A stretch of 39,287 nt of DNA from an uncultured Prevotellaceae bacterium (lineage in GTDB: Bacteria > Bacteroidota > Bacteroidia > Bacteroidales > Bacteroidaceae), in the NCBI GenBank assembly GCA_900316475.1, contig ONDA01000028.1, positions 1 through 39,287 of the forward strand, read 5' to 3'. The notes beneath the pieces were generated by a model that was given only the letters and a program-made list of their open reading frames with translations, did not search any database and had not been told where the DNA came from. The translations under genes and the position numbers were made by a program. Shown one piece after another: positions 16,533 through 25,106 of this stretch; positions within the stretch are counted from its first letter, which is position 1, and every line of letters begins with the position of its first letter.

Positions 16533-18977
16533 ATGAGTAAAAGACGCTTTTTTGTATTATTAATCTCCCTTTTTGGCCTTTTCTGCACGGCAAATACCGT
16601 GCTTGGCAAGTCTGGTAACTTCACTGTTGGTGACAAGACATTCCTGCTCAACGGCCAGCCTTTCGTCGTGAAGGCGGCCGAAGTTCACTATCCCCGCATT
16701 CCCCGTCCATACTGGGAGCACCGCATCAAGATGTGCAAGGCTTTAGGTATGAACACGCTCTGCCTCTATGTCTTCTGGAACATCCACGAGCAGCGCGAGG
16801 GTGTGTTCGACTTCACGGGCAACAACGACGTGGCGGCGTTCTGTCGGCTGGCGCAGAAGAACGGCATGTACGTCATCGTGCGTCCCGGCCCCTACGTCTG
16901 TGCCGAGTGGGAGATGGGCGGTCTGCCCTGGTGGCTCTTAAAGAAGAAGGACATCCGCCTGCGTGAGCGTGACCCTTATTTTATGGAGCGTGTCAAGATC
17001 TTTGAGGAGAAAGTAGGCGAGCAGCTCGCTCCGCTGACCATCCAGCGCGGTGGTCCCATCATCATGATTCAGGTAGAGAACGAGTACGGCTCGTATGGCG
17101 AGGACAAGCCCTACGTCTCGGAGATTCGCGATTGTCTGCGCGAAATTTACGACCAAGCCCCCCCTACCGCCCCCGTGGGGGCCTCTATAGCTGGCAAGTC
17201 TAATGTAGCCCCCTCGGGGGCAGAAGGGGGGGCTTCTATCCTCTTGTTCCAGTGCGACTGGTCAAGTAACTTCGAAAAGAACGGCCTCGACGACCTGACG
17301 TGGACCATGAACTTCGGCACCGGTGCCAACATCGACCAGCAGTTCCGCCGCCTCGGCGAACTGCGCCCCAACGCCCCGAAGATGTGCTCCGAGTTCTGGA
17401 GCGGCTGGTTCGACAAGTGGGGCGCCCGCCACGAGACGCGCCCGGCCAAGGACATGGTCGAAGGCATGGACGAGATGCTGTCGAAGGGCATCTCCTTCTC
17501 GCTCTACATGACCCACGGCGGCACCAGCTTCGGCCACTGGGCCGGCGCCAACAGCCCCGGCTTCGCCCCCGACGTCACCTCCTACGACTACGACGCCCCC
17601 ATCAACGAGTGGGGCCTCGCCACGCCGAAATTCTTCGAACTGCGCAAGATGATGGAGAAATACGATGAACGCGGCTTCCCCCTCAACGGACGGAAGGCGA
17701 GCCTCCCCGCCGTGCCCAAGGCTCCCATGCCTATCATCACCGTGCCTAAGTTCGAGCTGAAGGAGTTTCAGCCCCTGCTCATGGGTGGTGCCGGCGAAGG
17801 CGAAAGCCGCATCATGACCTTCGAAGAGGTGGACATGGGCTGGGGTATGATGATGTACTCCACCGCCCTGCCCGAGATTCCCGTCAAGAGTCTGCTGACG
17901 GCTGAGGTCCACGACTTTGCACAGGTGTTTATCGACGGCAAGTACATCGGCAAGATCGACCGTGTGAAGAACGAGAAGTCGCTCCTGCTGCCGCCGGTCA
18001 GGAAGAACGCCCAGATTGACATCCTCGTCGAGGGCATGGGGCGCATCAACTTCGGACGTGCCATCAAGGACTACAAGGGTATTGTCGGACAGGTCACCCT
18101 GTCGGCAGAGATAGACAACAACGAGGTGGTGTGGACGCCACGCATCTGGAACAACGTCATGATTCCCGACAGCTACGAGAACGCCGTCACTGCCCTCGGC
18201 TATGAGCGAATCAACCGGGAGAACCCCACCGACCTCGACACGAAGCGCGGCTACTACCGTGGCTACTTCACGCTGCAGAAGGTGGGCGACACGTTCCTCA
18301 ACTTCGAGACGTGGGGCAAGGGTCAGGTCTACGTCAACGGCCACGCCATGGGGCGCTTCTGGTCCATCGGTCCGCAGCAGACGCTCTACGTCCCGGGCTG
18401 CTGGCTGAAGAAGGGGAAGAACGAGGTCATCGTCCTCGACATCGTCGGCCCGCGTGAACCTGTCGTCTGGGGACAGGCAGAGCCTGAGCTTAACAAGCTG
18501 CAGTTAGAGAAGTCGAACAAGCACAACAACATCGGCGACAAGCCCGACCTGAACAGTGCCACCCCCGTCATGACGGGCAGCTTCAAGCCCGGCAACGGCT
18601 GGCAGACCGTCTTCTTCAAGAACGATGCCGAGGGCCGCTACCTCGCCATCGAGATACTCTCCACACAGAAGGAAGGCGACCGCGCCGCCATCGCCGAACT
18701 CTACCTGCAGAACCCCGGCGGACGACGCATCAGCCGCGAGACGTGGACGACGAAGTATGCCAGCTCGGAGGAGGAGAACGGCAACCACACCGGCGACAAG
18801 GTCTTCGACCTACAGGAGTCTACCTACTGGCAGACGGAGAAGGCGGCCACGGCACCCTACCTGCTTGTCATCGACTTGGGTTCGGAGCAGACCGTCTCGG
18901 GCATTGAGTACCTGCCGCGTGCCGAACAGGGCGCCCCGGGGTCGGTGAAGGACTTCCGCGTCTACCTGCTGAAATAA
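16533..18977 (+). CDS. Secreted GH35 beta-galactosidase with an in-frame repeat insertion
   Basis: The protein has 814 residues. A signal peptide (about 1-25) is followed by a GH35 TIM barrel (about 30-370), beta-sandwich domains, and a C-terminal discoidin-like (F5/8-type) carbohydrate-binding region (about 670-814). The acid/base is E184 in QVENEYGSYG and the nucleophile E287 in CSEFWSGWF. It should release terminal beta-galactose from plant or host glycans in the periplasm or at the surface. Residues about 209-235 (APPTAPVG... to ...GAEGGAS) are encoded by an 81-bp palindromic repeat inserted between the catalytic residues, without breaking the frame. I remember homologues having only a short loop there. 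The gene converges on the GH3 gene; both may serve glycan use, but no SusC/SusD pair is present. Confidence 0.9.
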   Translation: MSKRRFFVLLISLFGLFCTANTVLGKSGNFTVGDKTFLLNGQPFVVKAAEVHYPRIPRPYWEHRIKMCKALGMNTLCLYVFWNIHEQREGVFDFTGNNDVAAFCRLAQKNGMYVIVRPGPYVCAEWEMGGLPWWLLKKKDIRLRERDPYFMERVKIFEEKVGEQLAPLTIQRGGPIIMIQVENEYGSYGEDKPYVSEIRDCLREIYDQAPPTAPVGASIAGKSNVAPSGAEGGASILLFQCDWSSNFEKNGLDDLTWTMNFGTGANIDQQFRRLGELRPNAPKMCSEFWSGWFDKWGARHETRPAKDMVEGMDEMLSKGISFSLYMTHGGTSFGHWAGANSPGFAPDVTSYDYDAPINEWGLATPKFFELRKMMEKYDERGFPLNGRKASLPAVPKAPMPIITVPKFELKEFQPLLMGGAGEGESRIMTFEEVDMGWGMMMYSTALPEIPVKSLLTAEVHDFAQVFIDGKYIGKIDRVKNEKSLLLPPVRKNAQIDILVEGMGRINFGRAIKDYKGIVGQVTLSAEIDNNEVVWTPRIWNNVMIPDSYENAVTALGYERINRENPTDLDTKRGYYRGYFTLQKVGDTFLNFETWGKGQVYVNGHAMGRFWSIGPQQTLYVPGCWLKKGKNEVIVLDIVGPREPVVWGQAEPELNKLQLEKSNKHNNIGDKPDLNSATPVMTGSFKPGNGWQTVFFKNDAEGRYLAIEILSTQKEGDRAAIAELYLQNPGGRRISRETWTTKYASSEEENGNHTGDKVFDLQESTYWQTEKAATAPYLLVIDLGSEQTVSGIEYLPRAEQGAPGSVKDFRVYLLK
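17155..17235. repeat. 81-bp palindromic element inside the GH35 gene
   Basis: The outer ends are a perfect 11-bp inverted repeat, AAGCCCCCCCT (17155-17165) and AGGGGGGGCTT (17225-17235). Two inner hairpins are GCCCCC-GT-GGGGGC (17169-17182) and GCCCCC-TC-GGGGGC (17208-17221). The total length of 81 bp equals 27 codons, so the reading frame is kept. No other copy of this family is in the window. Confidence 0.85.
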
Positions 18978-19058
18978 CGTAACGACGACCATCACGACAG
19001 ACAAGACTTATGAAACATCGTATATAATCCCTCGGCAACAGCGGTCGCCCGTGAACCA

Positions 19059-19074
19059 TTCACGAGCGGCCGTG
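19059..19074. repeat. Single copy of the 21-bp dyad repeat core
   Basis: TCACGAGCGGCCGTGA lies in the gap between the two glycoside hydrolase genes and is followed by CGTTTTTT. It matches the cores of the arrays at 70-153 and 24960-25064. Confidence 0.8.
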
Positions 19075-19110
19075 ACGTTTTTTCCTTTTATCTTCTATGA
19101 GTTCAAGGCC

Positions 19111-19188
19111 GACATCTACGACCTGCAGGGTCGCAAGGTGAAGAACCCGCAGCGCGGCTCCATCTACATCGTCAACGGCAAGAAGATA
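19111..19188 (+). pseudogene. Orphan C-terminal tail resembling a secretion/sorting tail
   Basis: The reading DIYDLQGRKVKNPQRGSIYI followed by VNGKK matches the closing stretch found at the C-terminus of many secreted Prevotella proteins. No body of such a protein precedes it, the frame differs from that of the upstream GH35 gene, and the reading then runs into the antisense of the GH3 gene. It looks like the remnant of a lost gene. The rest of the 18978-19213 gap holds only the single dyad repeat. Confidence 0.6.
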
Positions 19189-19213
19189 AGCATGATGTTT
19201 CTGTTATGCGCTC

Positions 19214-21529
19214 TTATTGCTTTAGGAGATCCAGCTTGGCCTTCGGGGCGAGGGCGTTGCTCACCTTCTCCGTGTAACGGCGCACCTTGGCCTTGGCGGT
19301 GCAACGGATGTCGCGGCTCGACGCGCCGATGCCGAAGGTGTACTGGCCGGCTTCGGTCAGCCACTGCGACCCCTGCTCGTCGAACGAGGCGAGCATACGG
19401 ACGGGAATCGGCATCGTCAGCACCTGCTGCTCGCCGGGCTGCAGCTCGCGGGTCTTGGCGAAGGCCTTCAGCTCCTGAGCGGGTTTCTCGAGGCTTCCCT
19501 TCGGGGCGGTGACGTAGACCTGGGCCACCTCCTTGCCGGCTACGGAGCCGGTGTTCTTCACGGTGACGCTGACGGTGACCTGCGTGGCGCCGACGCTGAC
19601 CTTGGGCTTGGAGAACGCGAAGGTGGTATAGCTCAGGCCGTAGCCGAAGGGATAGGCCACCTCTTTCTTAAAGGTGTCGAAGTAGCGGTAGCCCACGTAG
19701 ATGTCTTCGTTGTGGCGGGCGACATCCGGCGAGGCATAGCCCTGTGTCGACGGGTGGTCGGCAGCGGCCATGGGCCACGTCATCGTGAGACGTCCCGAGG
19801 GGTTCACCTTGCCCGTCAGGATGTCGGCCAGCGAGTTGCCGCCCTCCTCGCCGGGCTGCCAGGCGCAGATGATGGCGTCGGGCAGGTCGCGCCACGAAGC
19901 CGTCTCGACGACAGAGCCGCTGTTGATGATGACCACCACGGGCTTCTTGGCATCGTGAAAAGCCCGGCAGACGTCGGTGAGCAACTGGCGTTCGCCGTCG
20001 GTGAGGTTGAACTCGGTGGCAATGTCGCGGTCGGCACCCTCACCGGCCTGACGGCCGATGGTGACGATGGCAGCGTCGGCTCCGTCCACCTCCTTGCCGA
20101 TGGCGAGGGGCGAGAAGGTTATTTCGGGATATTTCTGCTGACCGAACTGCTCCTGCTGGTACCAGGCCGAGGGATGACGCTCCTGCTGGAACTTCAGACG
20201 GGCATATTCGTCGTATTTGCGGTAGATGTCGGTCAGCGACTTCGACGTGCTGATACCTGCATTCTTCAGACCTTCAGCCAGGTCGACGACGTATGGCGTG
20301 TGGACACAGCCGGAACCCGTACCGCCCGAAAGGAAGTTGTAAGCGTTCTCGCCGAACAGGGCGACGGTCTTGGCATGGCGGAAGGGGAGCGTTTTCACTC
20401 CTTCTTCGGAGAGGGTGGGGGAGTCGCCATTCTTCAGCAGCACGATGCCCTCGCAGGCCGTCTGGCGCGTGATGGCGGCATGGGCTTTCAGGTCGGGCTT
20501 GTTGGTGGCGGGGTACTGATGGAAGCTCGGCGTCTTGACGATATACTCCAGCATGCGGCGCACGTTGCGGTCTACATCCCTGATGTCGAGCTTGCCGCTC
20601 TTCACGCCGTCGACAATCTCCTTCACCTGGGCGGGCTGTCCCGGCTCCATCAGGTCGTTGCCCGCCTGCACCTCGGTGATGGTCTTCAGGCCCTTGCGGA
20701 TGCCTATCCAGTCGGTCATGACGATGCCCTTGTAGCCCCAGTCGTCGCGCAGGATGCTGGTCAGCAGGTCGCGGTTGCCCATCGAGTACTGGCCGTTAAT
20801 CTGGTTGTACGACGACATGATGGTCCACGGCTGACTCTCGCGGACGGCAATCTCGAAACCGCGGAGGTAGAGCTCGCGGGCGGCTCGCTGGCTCAGCTGT
20901 TCGTCGACGCCGGTGCGGTTGGTCTCCTGGGAGTTCACGGCGAAGTGCTTGGCCGACACGCCGGCGCCCTGGCTCTGTACGCCGTTGATATAGGCGGCAC
21001 CGATCTTGCCCGTCAGCAGCGGGTCTTCCGAGTAGTATTCAAAGTTACGGCCGCAGAGCGGATTGCGGTGCAGGTTCATGCCCGGACCGAGGATGACGTC
21101 GCAGCGGTACGCCTTCGTCTCGTTGCCGACGGCCTCGCCCACCTTGGCTACCAGTTCGGTGTTCCACGTCGAGGCCAGACAGGAGCCGATGGGGAATCCC
21201 GTGGCGTAGTAGGTCTGGCTGTCACCCTTGCGCGTGGGGTCGATGCGTACGCCGGCAGGGCCGTCGGTCAGCACCGTGGCCGGGATGCCCAGTCGGGGAA
21301 TGGCGGGCGACGTGCCGGCAGCGCCGGCCACGAGGTCGGCCTCGCCGCCGACGCCAGCCTGGTCGCCAAAGAAGTTGTTGGCACCTCCCACCAGCAGGCG
21401 GGCTTTCTCCTCCAGTGTCATAGCCTTGAGCACCTCGTCGATGTTCGTGGCCGTGAGTTGGGGTTGAGCATTCATGGTCATGTTACAAGTCAAGGCTACC
21501 AAGCCTGTGAGCATACTTTTCCTTGTCAT
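19214..21529 (-). CDS. Secreted GH3 family beta-glucosidase
   Basis: The protein has 771 residues with an N-terminal signal peptide (about 1-21, ending MNAQ). Domains in order are a GH3 barrel (about 30-350), the GH3 alpha/beta C-domain (about 380-610) and an Fn3-like domain (about 680-755, ending in GIGASSRDIR). The nucleophile is D273 in VMTDWIG, and substrate-binding K194-H195 lie in VSAKHFAVNSQE. The acid/base residue cannot be assigned by eye. GH3 members act on beta-glucosides or beta-xylosides; the exact substrate is not readable. Transcription probably starts from the -7 box at 21587-21594. The gene is flanked on both sides by orphan C-terminal fragments on the opposite strand, suggesting replacement or insertion. 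Confidence 0.9.
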   Translation of the reverse strand: MTRKSMLTGLVALTCNMTMNAQPQLTATNIDEVLKAMTLEEKARLLVGGANNFFGDQAGVGGEADLVAGAAGTSPAIPRLGIPATVLTDGPAGVRIDPTRKGDSQTYYATGFPIGSCLASTWNTELVAKVGEAVGNETKAYRCDVILGPGMNLHRNPLCGRNFEYYSEDPLLTGKIGAAYINGVQSQGAGVSAKHFAVNSQETNRTGVDEQLSQRAARELYLRGFEIAVRESQPWTIMSSYNQINGQYSMGNRDLLTSILRDDWGYKGIVMTDWIGIRKGLKTITEVQAGNDLMEPGQPAQVKEIVDGVKSGKLDIRDVDRNVRRMLEYIVKTPSFHQYPATNKPDLKAHAAITRQTACEGIVLLKNGDSPTLSEEGVKTLPFRHAKTVALFGENAYNFLSGGTGSGCVHTPYVVDLAEGLKNAGISTSKSLTDIYRKYDEYARLKFQQERHPSAWYQQEQFGQQKYPEITFSPLAIGKEVDGADAAIVTIGRQAGEGADRDIATEFNLTDGERQLLTDVCRAFHDAKKPVVVIINSGSVVETASWRDLPDAIICAWQPGEEGGNSLADILTGKVNPSGRLTMTWPMAAADHPSTQGYASPDVARHNEDIYVGYRYFDTFKKEVAYPFGYGLSYTTFAFSKPKVSVGATQVTVSVTVKNTGSVAGKEVAQVYVTAPKGSLEKPAQELKAFAKTRELQPGEQQVLTMPIPVRMLASFDEQGSQWLTEAGQYTFGIGASSRDIRCTAKAKVRRYTEKVSNALAPKAKLDLLKQ

Positions 21530-21586
21530 GGTTTTATTTGTTTTTGGTTAAAGACAGTAAAAGGTCTCCTTGGGTTTTCACGGCTA

Positions 21587-21594
21587 CAAAGTTA
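21587..21594 (-). promoter_or_regulatory. Likely -7 element of the GH3 gene
   Basis: On the minus strand this reads TAACTTTG, about 60 bp before the GH3 start. A clear -33 element is not visible. Confidence 0.45.
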
Positions 21595-21652
21595 TAACTT
21601 TATTCTGAAACGCCCAGCAGTTTTGGCGGTTTTTTATTTTTTTCCCCCGTGT

Positions 21653-21706
21653 GTCAAGGCCATCCGCGTGAAATACGCCATTCCCGTCACCTTCCGCCAG
21701 CCTTAG
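21653..21706 (+). pseudogene. Orphan C-terminal fragment resembling a TonB C-terminus
   Basis: The reading [17 protein letters not shown], ending at a TAG stop, resembles the last strand of TonB-type energy transducers (pattern VRVxYxxPVTFR). Nothing upstream continues the domain: the preceding sequence is AT-rich and belongs to the GH3 promoter region. It is probably a relic of a truncated gene. The match is short, so confidence is moderate. Confidence 0.45.
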
Positions 21707-21726
21707 CACACTTTTGTCACTGATTT

Positions 21727-21758
21727 TTTGGCCGTTTCGCGGGAAATGCGTAATTTTG
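21727..21758 (+). promoter_or_regulatory. gpmI promoter
   Basis: TTTG at 21727-21730 and TAATTTTG at 21751-21758 are 20 bp apart. The start codon at 21798 leaves a leader of about 33 bases. Confidence 0.7.
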
Positions 21759-21797
21759 CAGGCCGAAAGTAATCACGACAAATATAACAGAAAAATT

Positions 21798-23324
21798 ATG
21801 GCAAAGAAAGCACTTTTGATGATTCTCGACGGATGGGGAATCGGTAAGCACGGTAAGGGCGACGTTATCTTCAACACACCGACCCCATATCTCGATTTAT
21901 TGACAGCCACCAGCGCCCACTCGCAGCTGGCAGCCTCTGGCGAGGATGTCGGTCTGCCCGACGGACAGATGGGTAACTCCGAGGTGGGACACCTCAACAT
22001 CGGCGCAGGCCGCATCGTCTATCAGGACTTGGTGAAAATCAACCGTGCCTGCAAGGACGGCTCCATCGTGGAGAACCCGCAGGTGAAGGCTGCCTACAGC
22101 TACGCCAAGGAGCAGGGCAAGAAGCTGCACCTCATGGGGCTCTGCTCCGACGGCGGCGTACACTCCTCACTCGACCATCTGTTCAAGCTCATCGAGGTGG
22201 GCAAGCACTACGGACTGAAGAACCAGACCTTCGTCCATTGCTTCATGGACGGCCGCGACACCGACCCGAAAAGCGGAAAGGGCTTCATTGAGCAGGTGAC
22301 GAAGGTATGTGCCGACAACGACGCTGCCATCGCCAGCATCGTGGGCCGCTTCTACGCCATGGACCGCGACAAGCGCTGGGAGCGCGTGAAGGAGGGCTAC
22401 GACCTCATCGTCAACGGCACCGGCAAGCAGGCCACCGACATGGTGCAGGCTGTGCAGGAGAGTTATGACGAGGGCGTCACCGACGAGTTCATCAAACCCA
22501 TCCACAATGCCTCGGTGAACGGCTGCATCGAGGAGGGCGACGTCGTCATCTTCATCAACTTCCGCAACGACCGCGCCAAGGAGCTCACCATCGTGCTGAC
22601 TCAGCAGGACATGCCGGAGCAGGGCATGAAGACCATCCCCGGACTGCAGTACTACTGCATGACGCCCTACGACGCTTCGTTCACCGGCGTGAACATCCTC
22701 TTCCCGAAGGAGAACGTAGAAAACACCCTCGGCGAGTATCTCTCGCAGCAGGGCAAGAAGCAGCTGCACACCGCCGAGACCGAGAAGTACGCTCACGTAA
22801 CGTTCTTCTTCAACGGTGGCCGCGAGGCTCCGTTCGACGGTGAGGACCGCATCCTCGTTCCCTCGCCGAAGGTGGCCACCTACGACCTGAAGCCCGAGAT
22901 GAGCGCCTTCGAGGTGAAGGACAAGCTCGTCGGGGCCATCAATACGCAGGAGTACGACTTCATCGTCGTGAACTTCGCCAACGGCGACATGGTGGGACAC
23001 ACCGGCGTCTACAACGCCATCGCCAAGGCCGTCTGGGCTGTCGACAACTGCGTCCGCGAGGTCATCGAGGCCGCCAAGGCCAACGACTACGAGGCCATCA
23101 TCATTGCCGACCACGGCAATGCCGACAACGCCATCAACGCCGACGGTACGCCTAACACGGCTCACTCGCTGAACCCCGTGCCCTTCATCTACGTGACGAA
23201 CAACAACAGCGCCACCGTGAAGGACGGACGACTGGCCGACGTGGCTCCCTCCATCCTCCACATCATGGGACTGGAGCAGCCTGCCGACATGACGGGCGAG
23301 TGCCTGATTCAGGACAACAAGTAA
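21798..23324 (+). CDS. gpmI: Cofactor-independent phosphoglycerate mutase
   Basis: The 508-residue, probably Mn-dependent enzyme converts 3-phosphoglycerate to 2-phosphoglycerate in glycolysis and gluconeogenesis. It belongs to the alkaline phosphatase superfamily: metal ligand D11 (ILDGWG), phosphorylated S61 in [14 protein letters not shown], substrate-loop residues in [10 protein letters not shown], and metal ligands in [12 protein letters not shown] and ADHGNADNA. The upstream in-frame extension to 21714 runs through the promoter, so the ATG at 21798 is the start. It is a single-gene unit closed by a strong terminator. Confidence 0.96.
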   Translation: MAKKALLMILDGWGIGKHGKGDVIFNTPTPYLDLLTATSAHSQLAASGEDVGLPDGQMGNSEVGHLNIGAGRIVYQDLVKINRACKDGSIVENPQVKAAYSYAKEQGKKLHLMGLCSDGGVHSSLDHLFKLIEVGKHYGLKNQTFVHCFMDGRDTDPKSGKGFIEQVTKVCADNDAAIASIVGRFYAMDRDKRWERVKEGYDLIVNGTGKQATDMVQAVQESYDEGVTDEFIKPIHNASVNGCIEEGDVVIFINFRNDRAKELTIVLTQQDMPEQGMKTIPGLQYYCMTPYDASFTGVNILFPKENVENTLGEYLSQQGKKQLHTAETEKYAHVTFFFNGGREAPFDGEDRILVPSPKVATYDLKPEMSAFEVKDKLVGAINTQEYDFIVVNFANGDMVGHTGVYNAIAKAVWAVDNCVREVIEAAKANDYEAIIIADHGNADNAINADGTPNTAHSLNPVPFIYVTNNNSATVKDGRLADVAPSILHIMGLEQPADMTGECLIQDNK

Positions 23325-23353
23325 CTGAACATATAAATATTGTTAATCCTTCG

Positions 23354-23381
23354 AAGGTGCACCATGTTTTGGTGCACCTTT
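23354..23381 (+). terminator. gpmI terminator
   Basis: A perfect 10-bp stem AAGGTGCACC / GGTGCACCTT with the loop ATGTTTT is followed by a short T-rich tract. The -7 element of the next gene begins five bases later. Confidence 0.75.
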
Positions 23382-23385
23382 GTTG

Positions 23386-23393
23386 TATCTTTG
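23386..23393 (+). promoter_or_regulatory. -7 element of the radical SAM gene
   Basis: TATCTTTG matches TAnnTTTG. No -33 match lies at the usual distance (a TTTG sits only 14 bp upstream, in the terminator). Transcription would start at about 23399-23401, at or beside the first ATG. Confidence 0.5.
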
Positions 23394-23400
23394 CACCAGT

Positions 23401-24699
23401 ATGCTAACAGAGAAGACGATGGAGAAGCTGCGGGTGCTCGCAGAGTCGGCGAAGTACGATGTGTCGTGCTCGTCGAGCGGCACGGTGCGCAAGGGCAAGC
23501 AGGGCATGGTGGGCTCTACTGTCGGCGGTGTGGGTATCTGCCACTCGTTTGCCGACGACGGCCGCTGCATCTCGCTGCTGAAGGTGATGCTGACCAACTA
23601 CTGCATGTACGACTGCGCCTACTGCATCAACCGCCGCTCGAACGACATCAAGCGGGCGACGCTCAGCGTCTCGGAACTCGAGGAAATTACGATGGAGTTC
23701 TACCGCCGCAACTACATCGAGGGACTCTTCCTGTCGAGCGGCGTGGTACGCAATCCTGACTACACGATGGAACGACTGGCAGCCATCGCCCGCGACCTGC
23801 GCGAGGTTCACCACTTCAACGGCTATATCCACCTGAAGAGCATCCCCGGCTGTTCGCAGGAACTGCTCAACGAGGCCGGACGCTATGCCGACCGCATGAG
23901 CGTAAACATCGAGATTCCCCGCGAGGAGTCGCTCAAGCTGTTGGCGCCGGAGAAAGACCACCAGAGCGTGTTCCAGCCGATGCGCCTCATCCAGCAGGGT
24001 GTCTTGGAGAACAAGGAGGACCGCCGCAAGTTCCGCCACGCGCCACGCTTCGTGCCCGCCGGTCAGTCAACGCAGATGATTGTCGGTGCCACGAAGGAGA
24101 GCGATTTGGACATTCTGAAAATGTCCAACGCGATGTACCAGCAGCCCACGATGCGCCGCGTCTACTACTCCGGCTATGTCAGCGTCAACACCTACGACCC
24201 GCGGCTGCCCATCCTGAAGCAGCCGCCGTTGGTGCGCGAGAACCGCCTCTATCAGGCCGACTGGCTCATGCGCTTCTACCACTTCAGCGTCGACGAGATT
24301 GTCGACGACAAGCACAGCCACCTCGACCTCGACGTAGACCCGAAGCTCGGCTGGGCGCTGCGCCATCCCGAGTTCTTCCCCGTCGATATCAACAGCGCTT
24401 CCTACGAAGAGATACTCCGCGTGCCTGGCATCGGTGTGAAGTCGGCCGTCCTCATCGTCAACTCGCGCCGCTTCAACCGCATCACCTCCTATCACCTCAA
24501 GAAGATGGGTGTGGTCATGAAAAAAGCCAAGTACTTCATCACCTGCGGCGAGCTCACCAGCAATTTCTCCCAGCCCATCATCGGCATCAACGAGCTGCGC
24601 CCCGAGCGCCTCCGTCCCCTCCTGCTCTCGAAGGCGCAGCAAAAGCGGGCGGCCGAAGAGCGGCAACTGACACTTGACTTTGAAGTCCCCCACTCCTGA
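23401..24699 (+). CDS. Putative DNA repair/modification radical SAM protein with C-terminal HhH domain
   Basis: The protein has 432 residues from the ATG at 23401 or 426 from the ATG at 23419; the residue numbers here use the second. The radical SAM cluster motif CxxxCxxC is C62, C66, C69 (NYCMYDCAYC). Additional conserved-looking Cys are C17, C41 and C50. A helix-hairpin-helix DNA-binding segment lies at about 322-352 (VDINSASYEEILRVPGIGVK). It fits the family TIGR03916 (rSAM_link_UDG), which from memory is always paired with a TIGR03915-type protein, sometimes fused to a uracil-DNA-glycosylase domain. That partner and ung follow downstream here. A role on damaged or modified DNA is inferred from the HhH domain and neighbours; the reaction is unknown. 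Confidence 0.85.
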   Translation: MLTEKTMEKLRVLAESAKYDVSCSSSGTVRKGKQGMVGSTVGGVGICHSFADDGRCISLLKVMLTNYCMYDCAYCINRRSNDIKRATLSVSELEEITMEFYRRNYIEGLFLSSGVVRNPDYTMERLAAIARDLREVHHFNGYIHLKSIPGCSQELLNEAGRYADRMSVNIEIPREESLKLLAPEKDHQSVFQPMRLIQQGVLENKEDRRKFRHAPRFVPAGQSTQMIVGATKESDLDILKMSNAMYQQPTMRRVYYSGYVSVNTYDPRLPILKQPPLVRENRLYQADWLMRFYHFSVDEIVDDKHSHLDLDVDPKLGWALRHPEFFPVDINSASYEEILRVPGIGVKSAVLIVNSRRFNRITSYHLKKMGVVMKKAKYFITCGELTSNFSQPIIGINELRPERLRPLLLSKAQQKRAAEERQLTLDFEVPHS

Positions 24700-24772
24700 A
24701 CTCCTGAAACTCCAAAAAGAATTCCACAATTTCCTCGTAAGCATATATATATATATAGGATAAGCCAAAATG

Positions 24773-24843
24773 AACCCTCACCTCCCACACCTCTCACACC
24801 TACGTCGGGTGTGGGAGGTGTGGGAGGTGTGGGTTGTTTTTCT
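24773..24843 (+). terminator. Very long hairpin, probable terminator of the radical SAM gene
   Basis: The arms 24773-24800 and 24808-24835 pair over 28 positions, with one T-T mismatch and one G-U pair, around a short loop. They consist of repeated CCTCCCACA / TGTGGGAGG words and are followed by GTTTTTCTG. The length is far beyond a normal terminator, so it may also be a mobile palindromic repeat. Confidence 0.6.
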
Positions 24844-24959
24844 GTTTCGCTACTATATATGTGCGCGAGAGATAGGATGAGACAAATTGAAAAGTGGTCA
24901 GACAGAAAAGTTGTCTTTGTTGTTCAAGTTGTCTTCTCACACCACATGCCTATATTTTT

Positions 24960-25064
24960 TCACGAGAGGCCGCGAGAGAATCACGAGAGGCCGCGAGAGA
25001 ATCACGAGAGGCCGCGAGAGAATCACGAGAGGCCGTGACGTTTTCACGAGAGGCCGTGAATTTC
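24960..25064. repeat. Array of five 21-bp dyad repeats
   Basis: Units start at 24960, 24981, 25002, 25023 and 25044. The first three are identical (TCACGAGAGGCCGCGAGAGAA). The last two carry the full dyad TCACGAGAGGCCGTGA. This is the same family as 70-153, in the opposite orientation. It ends 42 bp upstream of the DUF4130 promoter. Confidence 0.92.
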
Positions 25065-25106
25065 TCATGGCCACACCACTCTGTTCGGCAAAAAAGTCCG
25101 CGATTA

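Noticed and set aside
17262-18344. 360-residue minus-strand frame opposite the GH35 gene
   Set aside because: Antisense shadow with no recognisable domain.
19712-21706. 664-residue plus-strand frame opposite the GH3 gene
   Set aside because: It is an antisense shadow of a strong GH3 gene in GC-rich DNA. Only its last 17 codons, outside the GH3 gene, show protein similarity and are listed as a TonB-like fragment.
22167-23261. Long minus-strand frame opposite gpmI
   Set aside because: Low-complexity Val/Asp/Gly/Leu composition typical of antisense reading of a GC-rich gene; gpmI is unambiguous.
23368-23371. TTTG in the gpmI terminator as the -33 box of the radical SAM gene
   Set aside because: Only 14 bp separate it from the -7 box, too short for this promoter class.
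24960-25064. Possible CRISPR array
   Set aside because: The units follow each other with no unique spacers, the unit is only 21 bp, and no cas gene is present.
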